The position numbers and the translations under genes were made by a program. Below are positions 55,930-63,582 of a stretch of 64,000 bases of DNA, piece after piece; positions within the stretch are counted from its first letter, which is position 1, and each line of letters opens with the position of its first letter. The stretch spans positions 868,001 to 932,000 of the forward strand of contig NZ_CANLMB010000001.1 of the NCBI RefSeq assembly GCF_947492365.1. Direction: 5' to 3'. The notes under the pieces are model-generated. The model searched no databases and was not told where the DNA came from. It was given only the letters and a program-made list of their open reading frames with translations. This DNA is from an uncultured Erythrobacter sp. (GTDB lineage: Bacteria; Pseudomonadota; Alphaproteobacteria; Sphingomonadales; Sphingomonadaceae).

Positions 55930-57102
55930 TCAATAGGAACGAGGCAGGCCGAGGACATGCTCGGCTAAGTAAGACAGGATCAGATTGGTTGAGATTGGCG
56001 CGACTGTGTAGAGCCGTGCTTCGCGAAACTTGCGTTCGACGTCATATTCCTCTGCAAAGCCAAAGCCGCCAAAGGTCTGCACACACATATCCGCCGCCGC
56101 CCAGCTGGCTTCGGACGCGAGTAATTTCGCCATATTGGCTTCTTCGCCCGGATTGCCGCCCTCGTCATAGACCTGTGCGGCGTGGTGAACCATCAGCTCG
56201 GCCGCGCGCATTTGGGCATAGCAGCGTGCAATCGGGAACTGGACGCCCTGATTCTGGCCGATGGGACGCGCAAAGACGTTGCGGTCGCCGGCATAGGCTT
56301 TCGCCTGTTCGATGAACCATTTGGCATCGCCGATGCACTCGGCACCGATTAGGATGCGTTCGGCGTTCATGCCGGACAGGATGTAGCGAAAGCCCTTCCC
56401 TTCCTCGCCCACCAGCGCGCTTGCTGGAATGCGCAGATCGTCGAAGAACACTTCGCAGGAAGAATGGTTCATCATTGTGCGGATCGGCTTGATGCTCATG
56501 CCGCTGCGAAGCGCTTCCTGCATGTCGACGAGGAAGATCGAGAGCCCCTCGGTCTTCTTCTCGACTTGCTCGCGCGGCGTGGTGCGGGCGAGGAGCAGCA
56601 TGAGGTCCGAGTGCTCCGCACGGCTCGTCCAGATTTTCTGGCCGCTGATGACATATTCATCGCCGTCTTTGACTGCGCGGGTCTTCAGGCTGAGCGTGTC
56701 GGTGCCGCTGGTGGGTTCCGAGACGCCAAAGGCCTGCAAGCGCAGATCACCCTTGGCGATTCTGGGCAGATATTCCTCCTTCTGCGCGTCTGACCCGTAA
56801 CGCAGCAGCGTGTTCATGATATACATCTGCGCGTGCGCGGAGGAGCCGTTGCAGCCGCTCGCCTGGATCTCCTCCATGATCACCGCCGCCGCATCGAGGC
56901 TTAGCCCGCTGCCGCCAAATTCTTCCGGGATCAGTGCCGCCAGAAAGCCCGCCTGGGTTAGCGCGTCGACAAACTCGCCCGGATATTCGCGTGCTGCATC
57001 CTTGGCGCGCCAATATTCTCCGGGAAATTCGTCGCAAAGCGCCCGCACAGCGCGGCGGATTTCGGTCAGTTCTTCGCTTTCGGCTTTCATGGACTTGAGC
57101 AT
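55930..57102 (-). CDS. Acyl-CoA dehydrogenase
   Basis: FAD-dependent dehydrogenase of acyl-CoA beta-oxidation. The N-terminal helical part (LIPEEFGGSGLSLDAAAVIMEEI), the FAD/substrate strand (QAFGVSEPTSGTDTLSLKT, ISGQKIWTSRAEHSDLMLLLART), and the C-terminal QTFGGFGFAEEYDVERKFREARLYTVAPISTN match the family. 390 residues. Chain length not readable. Start ATG 57102; ATG 57090 is possible. It diverges from the MscS gene. Confidence 0.9.
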   Translation of the reverse strand: MLKSMKAESEELTEIRRAVRALCDEFPGEYWRAKDAAREYPGEFVDALTQAGFLAALIPEEFGGSGLSLDAAAVIMEEIQASGCNGSSAHAQMYIMNTLLRYGSDAQKEEYLPRIAKGDLRLQAFGVSEPTSGTDTLSLKTRAVKDGDEYVISGQKIWTSRAEHSDLMLLLARTTPREQVEKKTEGLSIFLVDMQEALRSGMSIKPIRTMMNHSSCEVFFDDLRIPASALVGEEGKGFRYILSGMNAERILIGAECIGDAKWFIEQAKAYAGDRNVFARPIGQNQGVQFPIARCYAQMRAAELMVHHAAQVYDEGGNPGEEANMAKLLASEASWAAADMCVQTFGGFGFAEEYDVERKFREARLYTVAPISTNLILSYLAEHVLGLPRSY

Positions 57103-57255
57103 TTCCTTTGCAGTGCATATGCTGCTTGCCTGCCCGAGAGAGCCAAGTCTACCTCATCCAATTGTTAGCGCGGCATGTGCCTGAGCACGCTAACTCTTTG
57201 GATCAAAAGAGCGATCCCACCCGTTGGGAAGAAAACATAAGGACAAGCGAATTTT

Positions 57256-58119
57256 ATGATCGACACATTGATCGACCAATTGAATCTCATGGGAACCGAA
57301 TTCGTCCGAGCATTGCCCGGTATTGCCATCGCGCTCGTCATCATACTTATCACCGCCATTGTCGCGAAGGTCGGCGTCAGTATCGCGGACAAAGCGATCG
57401 GCAAAACTGAACTGCGCCCCTCGCTGCGGACGTTAATCAAGACGATTGTGAAGATTGGTGTCTGGCTATTCGGCTTGCTGGTCGCCGCGATTGTGGTCTT
57501 TCCGGGCCTTACTCCGGGCAGCCTGATTGCGGGCCTTGGTATCGGTGCGGTCGCGATCGGCTTTGCATTTCAGGATATTTTCGAGAACTTTCTCGCTGGC
57601 GTCCTCATCATGATCCGCGAGAAGATGCGGATCGGCGATGTGATCGAATGCGAAGGCATCGTCGGCAAGGTCGAGCACATTACCTTGCGCGAAACCCACA
57701 TCCGCAAGCTGTCTGGCGAAGTCACGGTCGTGCCCAACTCGATCCTGTTCAAGAACCCGGTCGAAATCCTGACCGACAAGGAGCAGCGCCGCCATAGCGT
57801 CGTGATCGGCGTTTCCTACGACACCGACCTCGATAAGGCTGCAGAGGTCATCCGCAAGGCCGTCACAGCTGTTGAGCTGGTCGACGTGGACAAGGGTGTC
57901 GATATTTTCGCTGATGAATTCAACTCTTCCTCGGTCGATTATCTGGTCCGCTGGTGGTCGGGTTCGACCCCGCGCGCTGGCCGCGAATCGAAGGACCAAG
58001 TGGTGCGTGCGATCAAACGCGCGCTGGATGATGCGGGGATCGAGATTCCGTTCCCCTACGTCACCCATACGTTCAAGGAACGCGTGCCCATGGGCAACGA
58101 ACCGGGCGAGAGCGCATAG
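57256..58119 (+). CDS. Small-conductance mechanosensitive channel (MscS family)
   Basis: Inner-membrane channel that opens on hypo-osmotic stress. Three N-terminal helices, the third pore-lining (GLGIGAVAIGFAFQDIFENFLAGVLIMI), then the beta domain (RIGDVIECEGIVGKVEHITLRETHIRKLSGEVTVVPNS) and a C-terminal alpha/beta domain. 287 residues, like E. coli MscS (286). RBS AAGGA lies about 14 bases before the ATG. No other channel genes are nearby. Confidence 0.93.
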   Translation: MIDTLIDQLNLMGTEFVRALPGIAIALVIILITAIVAKVGVSIADKAIGKTELRPSLRTLIKTIVKIGVWLFGLLVAAIVVFPGLTPGSLIAGLGIGAVAIGFAFQDIFENFLAGVLIMIREKMRIGDVIECEGIVGKVEHITLRETHIRKLSGEVTVVPNSILFKNPVEILTDKEQRRHSVVIGVSYDTDLDKAAEVIRKAVTAVELVDVDKGVDIFADEFNSSSVDYLVRWWSGSTPRAGRESKDQVVRAIKRALDDAGIEIPFPYVTHTFKERVPMGNEPGESA

Positions 58120-58177
58120 GGGCTTTGGCAAAGGTTTTTGTGTGCTACTGATCTCTTCGAAAGAGGAGAACCCAGTG

Positions 58178-59089
58178 ATGCAAGTGCTCAATGCCGACCT
58201 CTCGCGCTTTGCCGCGATACCCGATTATCCTTTCGCCGAGAACTGGATCGAGATTGATCTTGGCGAAGGGCATCGGGGGCGGATGCACTATCTGGATGAA
58301 GGTCCGAAGGATGGCCCGCCGGTGCTGCTGTTCCACGGCGAGCCGAGCTGGAGTTTCCTCTATCGCAAGATGATCCCCGTGTTGGTCAAAGCAGGCTTTC
58401 GCTGCCTTGCGCCAGACCTCATCGGGTTCGGAAAGAGCGATAAGCCGGACGATATCGGCTTCTACACCTATGACCGCCACGTCAGTTGGCTCGGCCAGTG
58501 GCGCGATGCGGTGGTGCCTGAAGCGGCGGCGTTGTTCTGTCAGGATTGGGGCGGATTGCTCGGCCTGCGCATGGTTGGCGAAGCGCCCGAGCGGTTCACT
58601 TGTGTCGTCGCCAGCAACACCTTCCTGCCCACTGGCGGAACACCCTCACCGGCATTCCTTGCCTGGCGCGAATTTGCCAAATCCTCTCCTGAATTTGCAA
58701 TTGGCGAGCTGCTCCAGCGCGCCACCGCGACCGAGCGCTCACCCGCAGAGATTGCTGCCTATGACGCGCCCTTCCCTGATGAAGCCAGCAAAGCAGGCGC
58801 GCGAGCATTCCCGCAATTGGTCCCGGTCGAAGACGGGATGGACGGGATCGCGCAGAACAAAGCCGCTTGGAAAGGCCTCGCCGCGTTTGACAGACCGTTC
58901 CTGACCCTGTTCGGAGAGGACGATCCGGTCACAGGCGGCCTCGCCCAGCCCCTGATCGACAATATCGCCGGCGCTGCGGGAATGCCGCATGGCATGCTCT
59001 CGACCTGCGGGCATTTCTGTCAGGAGGATAGCCCGGTTGAGCTTGCCCAAGGCATGATCGACACCGCCAAGAAGGCAGGCGTGCTCTGA
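58178..59089 (+). CDS. Haloalkane dehalogenase (HLD-I, DhlA-like)
   Basis: Alpha/beta hydrolase converting haloalkanes to alcohols and halide. The nucleophile D123 and halide-stabilising W124 are in FCQDWGGLLGL, the oxyanion region in HGEPSWSFLYRKM, the acid at D248/D249 in FGEDDPVTGG and the base H279 in CGHFCQED. The order and spacing fit subfamily I (DhlA of Xanthobacter). 303 residues. AGAGGAGA precedes the ATG 58178. Whether haloalkanes are its natural substrate is unclear. Confidence 0.87.
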   Translation: MQVLNADLSRFAAIPDYPFAENWIEIDLGEGHRGRMHYLDEGPKDGPPVLLFHGEPSWSFLYRKMIPVLVKAGFRCLAPDLIGFGKSDKPDDIGFYTYDRHVSWLGQWRDAVVPEAAALFCQDWGGLLGLRMVGEAPERFTCVVASNTFLPTGGTPSPAFLAWREFAKSSPEFAIGELLQRATATERSPAEIAAYDAPFPDEASKAGARAFPQLVPVEDGMDGIAQNKAAWKGLAAFDRPFLTLFGEDDPVTGGLAQPLIDNIAGAAGMPHGMLSTCGHFCQEDSPVELAQGMIDTAKKAGVL

Positions 59090-59151
59090 GCAATTCGGCA
59101 CAACCGGCCGCACCAGCCCACCTCACCCGCGCGCAGGAATATGCGCTTGCG

Positions 59152-60285
59152 GTGACGGTCGCTGTCGTGACGGCCAATGCCTATTACATTCATCCGATCA
59201 TCAGCGAGGTCGCGCGGGATTTCGGCGTGAGCGATGCACAGATCGGGATTGTGCCTGCGCTCAATCAGCTGGCCCTGGCGCTAGGCATTCTCCTGTTGTT
59301 GCCGCTGGGGGATCGCTATTCGAACAAGGCGTTGTGCATCGCCTTTGTCAGCGCGCAATGCGTGTTCATGCTCGGCATGGCTCTGGCGCAGGGTTTTGCG
59401 CTGTTCACGCTCGCATCGACCCTGCTCGGCTTTGTCACCATAGCGCCTTACCTGATCCCGGCCTTCGCTTCGAAACGCGTCGATCCCGAGCGCCTCGGCC
59501 AAGTGACCGCGTTGCTAACGGCGGGAGTGATTTTCGGCATTCTGGTCGCACGGGTGGGCGCGGGCGTCCTGGCAGAGGCCTATGGCTGGCGAGTGGTCTA
59601 TTGGTGCGCCTTTGCCCTGATGGCGGCTGTGACCGCTCTACTGCCGCTCACGATGCGCAGCGAGGGGACTGCGCCCAAAGTCCCGCAAGGCAGCTATGGT
59701 GCGCTGCTCACCTCGGTCTTCACCCTCGCCCGTTCGCATCGCGATATGCTGGTGTCGGCGCTCATTCAGGGGCTGAACTTTGCGACCTTCACTGCGACCT
59801 GGTTGGCGCTGGCGCTGCATCTGACTAGCGACGCGATGGGTTATGGCGTCGATACGGTTGGCTATCTGGCAGGCATCGCAGCGATCAGCATCTTCTCGAC
59901 GCCGAGGCTGGGCAAATGGGCGGATAAGGTCGGCGCAAGACGCGCGCGCTTCCTCGCCGCAATCGTCCAGCTAATCGGCGTCGCTTTGATGTATCCGTTG
60001 GGGTGGAATGTTTGGACCGTGCTGGTGCCTCTGGTGCTGGTCAACATCGTCGGGCCGAGCATCGATGTGACCGGACGGATGACTTTCCTCACGCTCGAAC
60101 CGGCGATCCGCACGCGTCTGACGACGACCTATATCGTCATCATGTTTCTGGGCGGCGCAGTCGGTTCGATCCTTGGTACCGCAGTATATGACTGGGGCGG
60201 ATGGGGCGGCACTTGCGCGCTCGTCTTTGCGATGTCGGCCTGCGTGCTGGGCTTGTCATACTCGGCTGCTCGCAAAGGGGATTAG
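59152..60285 (+). CDS. MFS transporter (start uncertain)
   Basis: Major facilitator with 12 helices and the GDRYSNKA loop after helix 2; substrate unknown, arabinose-efflux-like subgroup. The annotated start is GTG 59152, which removes part of the first helix. The frame stays open upstream to CTG 59086, overlapping the dehalogenase stop, and encodes SNSAQPAAPAHLTRAQEYAL before it, a plausible cytosolic N-terminus and helix start. The true product is therefore probably about 22 residues longer. Possibly one transcript with the dehalogenase. Confidence 0.8.
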   Translation: MTVAVVTANAYYIHPIISEVARDFGVSDAQIGIVPALNQLALALGILLLLPLGDRYSNKALCIAFVSAQCVFMLGMALAQGFALFTLASTLLGFVTIAPYLIPAFASKRVDPERLGQVTALLTAGVIFGILVARVGAGVLAEAYGWRVVYWCAFALMAAVTALLPLTMRSEGTAPKVPQGSYGALLTSVFTLARSHRDMLVSALIQGLNFATFTATWLALALHLTSDAMGYGVDTVGYLAGIAAISIFSTPRLGKWADKVGARRARFLAAIVQLIGVALMYPLGWNVWTVLVPLVLVNIVGPSIDVTGRMTFLTLEPAIRTRLTTTYIVIMFLGGAVGSILGTAVYDWGGWGGTCALVFAMSACVLGLSYSAARKGD

Positions 60286-60324
60286 GAGAGCCCCTAAGAC
60301 CGAGTCCATAAAGCGCGCTTGGCG

Positions 60325-60339
60325 TTAACCTTTTGTTAT
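60325..60339 (+). promoter_or_regulatory. CtrA-like binding site
   Basis: TTAACCTTTTGTTAT matches seven of the eight defined bases of the CtrA consensus TTAA-N7-TTAA. It is six bases before the structured region at 60345. A single match in 64 kb of AT-poor sequence is suggestive but could be chance. Confidence 0.35.
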
Positions 60340-60344
60340 CCGTG

Positions 60345-60556
60345 TTCGGTAATAAGTGCTCTTCGAAGGCACTACGGACTTTACCGAATGGCTGGTCGCA
60401 CCCCCTCTCCCAAAGGGTCGCAAAACTAGAGCCGCTCCGGTCTGCCCGACTGCCTTCACCATCTCACCGGCCCTATCAAGGCCAGTAGAAAAGCGCTCCG
60501 GCTCTTCCGAACGGCACTCCCCCCTCGCCGCTACGGATATGCCGAGCGCTTTTTTG
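60345..60556 (+). ncRNA. Candidate structured small RNA
   Basis: The 5' part folds as TTCGGTAA (60345-60352) with TTACCGAA (60381-60388), enclosing AGTGC/GCACT around a CTTCGAAG loop. The 3' end is a terminator: AAAAGCGCT-C-CGGC (60489-60502) pairs with GCCG-AGCGCTTTT (60541-60553), followed by T6. Between lie C-rich single-stranded stretches (CACCCCCTCTCCC, CACTCCCCCC) that could pair with Shine-Dalgarno sequences. Not recognised as 6S, SRP or RNase P RNA. Confidence 0.35.
60489..60556. terminator. Branched intrinsic terminator with A/T flanks
   Basis: A 13-bp stem with one bulged C (60489-60502 with 60541-60553) ends in T6 on the plus strand. AAAA on the left gives TTTT on the minus strand, so it may also stop tRNA-Arg transcription. 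It could end the MFS transcript or the candidate RNA. Confidence 0.55.
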
Positions 60557-60782
60557 TTTGTGTGGACGCCTCCGCGCCCACTCCTCGGCGAGTCTCCTCC
60601 GCTTCGCTACGGATCGCCTACGGGCGTCCCGTCGGGCTTTGGCTCGCCTTCGGCTCACAACCATTCGATGCCAGAACCTTGCTCACAGCAGTCAGAGCGC
60701 GACTGCGCGGCCCGCAGCGGGCGCAGCTCTGCTGCGCGTCTAGCGAGGACGATTGCCCGGATGGGCAATCGAAAAACAAGAG

Positions 60783-60859
60783 TGGTGACCCCGGCGTGAT
60801 TCGAACACGCGGCCCCCAGATTAGGAATCTGGTGCTCTATCCAGCTGAGCTACGGGGCC
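60783..60859 (-). tRNA. tRNA-Arg (anticodon CCT)
   Basis: 77-nt class I tRNA on the minus strand: acceptor GGCCCCG/CGGGGTC, discriminator A, encoded CCA (60783-60785), D-arm GCTCAGCTGGATAGAGC, anticodon CCT (complement of 60823-60825) in loop TTCCTAA closed by CCAGA/TCTGG, and T-arm with TTCGAAT. It reads AGG arginine codons. Confidence 0.95.
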
Positions 60860-60892
60860 CCGTCGCCTCCAATAGCAGCGCAGACCTCTCAA

Positions 60893-61372
60893 TCAATTGA
60901 GATCTTCCGGTGGAGCTATCGGGAACGGGAGCGGCGCGACCGGAACGCCTTCATCGACCAGCGCTTTGGCGTCCTCGAGGCTGGCCTGTCCGTGGATCGC
61001 CGCTTCGTCGCGCTCGCCATAATGCATTTCGCGCGATTGCTCAGCGAAGTCCTTACCCACCCACTTGCTGTTCTTAAGCGCCTTGGCCTGCGCCTGGGCA
61101 AGCTTTTGCAGGGCTTGCTGCACTTCTGCAGGCATGGGCGTGTTCGAAACCGGCTGAGTGTCAGCTTGTGCAGGCACGGGAGCAGGCGCTGCGCGGTCAG
61201 TGTTGCCTTTAGCGGGAACTGCAGGCGCCATCGGGGCTTTACCAATTTCCGCCGAGCCGCATTCAGGACAACTCACCAGACCACGCTCCCGCTGATCCTC
61301 ATAATCGGAGGAAGAGCCGAACCAGCCTTCGAAGCGGTGGCCATGGGCGCAGTGGAGGTCGAATACGATCAT
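60893..61372 (-). CDS. DUF1178 family zinc-ribbon protein
   Basis: 159-residue protein typical of alphaproteobacteria. The N-terminus MIVFDLHCAHGHRFEGWFGSS and the pair CPECGS form a likely zinc ribbon (C8, H9/H12, then CxxC). The C-terminal half is helical with FAEQSREMHYGERDE, a conserved signature. Biochemical function unknown. It is 9 bases after the nitrilase-family gene in a cluster with glutaredoxin. Confidence 0.88.
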   Translation of the reverse strand: MIVFDLHCAHGHRFEGWFGSSSDYEDQRERGLVSCPECGSAEIGKAPMAPAVPAKGNTDRAAPAPVPAQADTQPVSNTPMPAEVQQALQKLAQAQAKALKNSKWVGKDFAEQSREMHYGERDEAAIHGQASLEDAKALVDEGVPVAPLPFPIAPPEDLN

Positions 61373-61381
61373 TACGCGCGA

Positions 61382-62206
61382 CTAATTGGGGATTTCGCGG
61401 CGGTTGGCAAGGCTGGGCACCTGCGCGCGCACTTCGGCGATCCGGCCAAGGTCGATGTCGCAAAATCCAAGACCCGGCTCCTCGCCCATATCGAGCAGAA
61501 CCTCACCCCAAGGATCGACGACGAGGCTGTGGCCGTAAGTTTCGCGGCCATCCTCGTGCTTTCCGGTTTGCGCGGCTGCGATCACGAAGGCGCTGGCTTC
61601 GATGGCACGCGCACGCAACAGGACATGCCAATGCGCCTCGCCTGTGGGTTTGGTGAAGGCGGCGGGCACCGCGATGGCATCGCATCGGCGGTTTCCGAGA
61701 GCCTCGAACAACGCGGGAAAGCGCATGTCATAGCAGACTGACAAGCCGAGCCTGCCAACTGGCGTGTCTTCCACCGCTACGACCTTGTTGCCGGCCTCGT
61801 ACGCTTTGCTTTCGCGCCAAGTCTCACCGGTCGACAATTCGACGTCGAACATGTGCATCTTGTCATAGGTAACGGGATCGACCGGTCCGTCGCAATTTCT
61901 GTCGAAATACATCGAGCGGTTTGCAAACCGCCCTTCCTGGCTTGGCACAGGCATGGAGCCCAAAGCGATGTCGATACCGAATTCCATCGCATAGTTGGTC
62001 AGACGTTCCTTAAGCTCCCAGACCAGACCGGGTTCGATCGAAGCGGACGCGCGTTTACGATCACGGTCAAGCAGTGTCGCCATCTCGGGCGTGAATAGCA
62101 CCTGCGCGCCCTCTCCTGCCGCCGCCTGAGCCGCGTCTTCAATCGCAAACAGATTAGCCTCGGGATCAATCCCCGAAGTCATCTGCAAGATCGCGATTTT
62201 GGGCAT
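61382..62206 (-). CDS. Nitrilase-superfamily carbon-nitrogen hydrolase
   Basis: Amidase-type hydrolase similar to Nit1/Nit2 (deaminated glutathione or 2-oxo-acid amide hydrolases). The catalytic triad is complete: E41 in FTPEM, K116 in YDKMHMFDV and C158 in SVCYDMRFP. 274 residues. Located between grxC and the DUF1178 gene, so a repair role in glutathione metabolism is reasonable but inferred. Confidence 0.9.
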   Translation of the reverse strand: MPKIAILQMTSGIDPEANLFAIEDAAQAAAGEGAQVLFTPEMATLLDRDRKRASASIEPGLVWELKERLTNYAMEFGIDIALGSMPVPSQEGRFANRSMYFDRNCDGPVDPVTYDKMHMFDVELSTGETWRESKAYEAGNKVVAVEDTPVGRLGLSVCYDMRFPALFEALGNRRCDAIAVPAAFTKPTGEAHWHVLLRARAIEASAFVIAAAQTGKHEDGRETYGHSLVVDPWGEVLLDMGEEPGLGFCDIDLGRIAEVRAQVPSLANRREIPN

Positions 62207-62215
62207 TGCTGCGCC

Positions 62216-62479
62216 CTACCCCGCCAGCAATGCGTCGAGCTTGCCCTGCGCCTCTAGCATGGCGAGATCGTCGGAGCCGCCGATGTGGTGATCGCCGATG
62301 AAAATCTGGGGCACGGTGCGCGCTTCGGGTGCGCGCTCAAGCATCTCTGCCTTTTTCGGGCCGCCCATTGTGATGTCGTGCTCCTTGAACTCCACACCCT
62401 TGGACGACAGCAGATGCTTTGCCCGGTGGCAAAAGCCGCAGGTGAACTTGGTGTAGATGTCGACGGTCGGTTTGGTCAT
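62216..62479 (-). CDS. grxC: Glutaredoxin 3
   Basis: Small dithiol glutaredoxin (87 residues) that reduces protein disulfides with glutathione. Active site CGFC (C14-C17) is preceded by the first strand VDIYTKFT; TVPQIFIGDHHIGGSDDL holds the cis-proline and the GG-D glutathione site. It is the first gene of the grxC-nitrilase-DUF1178 operon and diverges from hsp20, with 204 bases between. Confidence 0.94.
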   Translation of the reverse strand: MTKPTVDIYTKFTCGFCHRAKHLLSSKGVEFKEHDITMGGPKKAEMLERAPEARTVPQIFIGDHHIGGSDDLAMLEAQGKLDALLAG

Positions 62480-62524
62480 CGCGTTAATCCTGTAAATCCG
62501 CTTTCAAAGCCGCATTCAAAAACT

Positions 62525-62552
62525 CTTGAAAGCCGGTTTGCCCGTCCTAATT
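62525..62552 (+). promoter_or_regulatory. RpoH (sigma32) promoter of hsp20
   Basis: CTTG (62525-62528, continuing AAA), 17 bases, CCTAATT (62546-62552) fits the alphaproteobacterial RpoH consensus CTTG-N17/18-CYTATNT. Its start site would give a leader of about 125 nt before hsp20, long enough for the thermometer. Confidence 0.7.
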
Positions 62553-62652
62553 AGTGTGTGTCGCCGGTTTGATCCAGTTGTTCCGCCAATAATGGGGAGC
62601 CGCAGACCGCGATTCACCGGCAGGCGCTGCATGAGGCAGGCCTGTCACCACA

Positions 62653-62679
62653 CAAATTGCTCAAAGCAAAGAGGATTTG
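62653..62679 (+). promoter_or_regulatory. ROSE-type RNA thermometer covering the hsp20 ribosome site
   Basis: CAAATTGCTC (62653-62662) pairs with GAGGATTTG (62671-62679), which contains the Shine-Dalgarno site, leaving the G of TTGCT bulged and an 8-base loop. A bulged G in a U(U/C)GCU element opposite the ribosome site is the hallmark of ROSE thermometers before small heat-shock genes. Melting on heat would free translation. The fold was done by eye. Confidence 0.6.
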
Positions 62680-62683
62680 AACT

Positions 62684-63175
62684 ATGTCACGTCTTGATTT
62701 TACCCCCTATCGCCGCAGCACCGTTGGCTTTGACCGCCTGTTCGACATGCTCGAAAGCCAGGCCCGCGCCAGTTCGGGCGACAATTACCCACCCTTCAAC
62801 ATCGCGCGGCGCGGTGAAGACAATTACCGGATCACCCTCGCCGTCGCCGGTTTCCGCCCGCAGGATATTGAGATCACTGCGCAGGCCAACCTGCTGACCG
62901 TGCAAGGCAAGAAACGCGAAGAGAACGACGATGGTAGCGAGCTGCTCCATGTCGGGATCGCAAACCGCGGCTTTGAACGCCGATTTGAACTGGCCGACTA
63001 TGTCCGCGTCGCAAATGCCGACCTGGCAGACGGTCTGCTGATCATCGATCTGGTACGCGAAGTGCCCGAGGCGATGAAGCCCAAGAAGATCGCGGTGAAT
63101 GGCAGCACCAATGCCAGCGCAACTCTGACCGCTGTCCCAGACAGCGATAAGGACGACTCCGCCAACGCTGCGTGA
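62684..63175 (+). CDS. Small heat shock protein (Hsp20/IbpA family)
   Basis: ATP-independent chaperone that holds unfolded proteins. The N-terminus (MSRLDFTPYRRSTVGFDRLFDML) resembles class A sHSPs (IbpA/HspA). The alpha-crystallin domain spans about 35-135 (YRITLAVAGFRPQDIEITAQANLLTVQGKK, GIANRGFERRFELADYVRVANADLADGLLIIDL). The C-terminal IxI motif is seen as KKIAVN. 163 residues. Controlled by an RpoH promoter and a predicted RNA thermometer. Confidence 0.93.
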   Translation: MSRLDFTPYRRSTVGFDRLFDMLESQARASSGDNYPPFNIARRGEDNYRITLAVAGFRPQDIEITAQANLLTVQGKKREENDDGSELLHVGIANRGFERRFELADYVRVANADLADGLLIIDLVREVPEAMKPKKIAVNGSTNASATLTAVPDSDKDDSANAA

Positions 63176-63218
63176 GCGCAAGTCCCGCGATAATCTCGAT
63201 AATTTGATAAAGTTAAGT

Positions 63219-63253
63219 GGGGGCGGTCCCGAAGGACTCGCCCCCGCGGTTTT
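63219..63253 (+). terminator. Intrinsic terminator of hsp20
   Basis: GGGGGCG-GTCC (63219-63229), a CGAA tetraloop, then GGAC-T-CGCCCCC (63234-63245), followed by GCGG and TTTT (63250-63253). A strong GC stem 43 bases after the hsp20 stop. Confidence 0.85.
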
Positions 63254-63582
63254 AACACCGCCTCGTCCGGTTCTGACCATCCGGGTCGCAGAAGATGGTC
63301 AATCCCGGCTCGAGCTCGTTGCAGCCATGTATGGAAGCCGCGATGGCGGCTATGCTGCGAAACCCTGTATCTGTTTTGCCCTTCTTTCGCTTCGATCAGA
63401 CGCCCGGACCTACGCTGGGCACCCTTACGAAAACCTGTAGGCTTGCCGACTGGTAAAACGCATTTGGTCGCTGACGCAAGCGCTATTTCGAAAGCTTGTA
63501 AAAAGACGACAGATTATATCAGATAAAGAGCCCCATCCGCTGTTTTACGAATGACCAGCGCAGGATTGAAACTCTCGGGGGA
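63254..63582. other. Intergenic region between hsp20 and pyrG
   Basis: 329 bases after the hsp20 terminator and downstream of the convergent pyrG stop. Short open frames here have no family likeness, and the largest runs through the terminator. I see no RNA gene or repeat. Confidence 0.4.

Larger units (their letters stand above)
60286..60782. other. Gene-free region with hairpins
   Basis: 497 bases without a convincing gene; an open frame at 60356-60799 has Pro/Ser/Arg-rich content and no family likeness. The left half holds the candidate structured RNA at 60345-60556. The right half (60556-60770) holds GC-rich inverted repeats: GCCCGC-A-GCGGGC, GCGCAGC-TCT-GCTGCGC and GATTGCCC-GGAT-GGGCAATC, resembling extragenic palindromic elements next to tRNA genes. 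Confidence 0.5.

Noticed and set aside
60345-60556. 6S RNA, SRP RNA or tmRNA at the structured region
   Set aside because: The required conserved elements, such as the SRP GGAA tetraloop region and the tmRNA tag and tRNA-like ends, are not visible.
60356-60799. 147-codon open frame after the MFS gene
   Set aside because: Composition is Pro/Ser/Arg-rich, it runs through a terminator and into tRNA-Arg, and it has no ribosome site or family likeness.
63204-63440. 78-codon open frame after hsp20
   Set aside because: It starts before and passes through the strong hsp20 terminator; no ribosome site and no recognisable domain.
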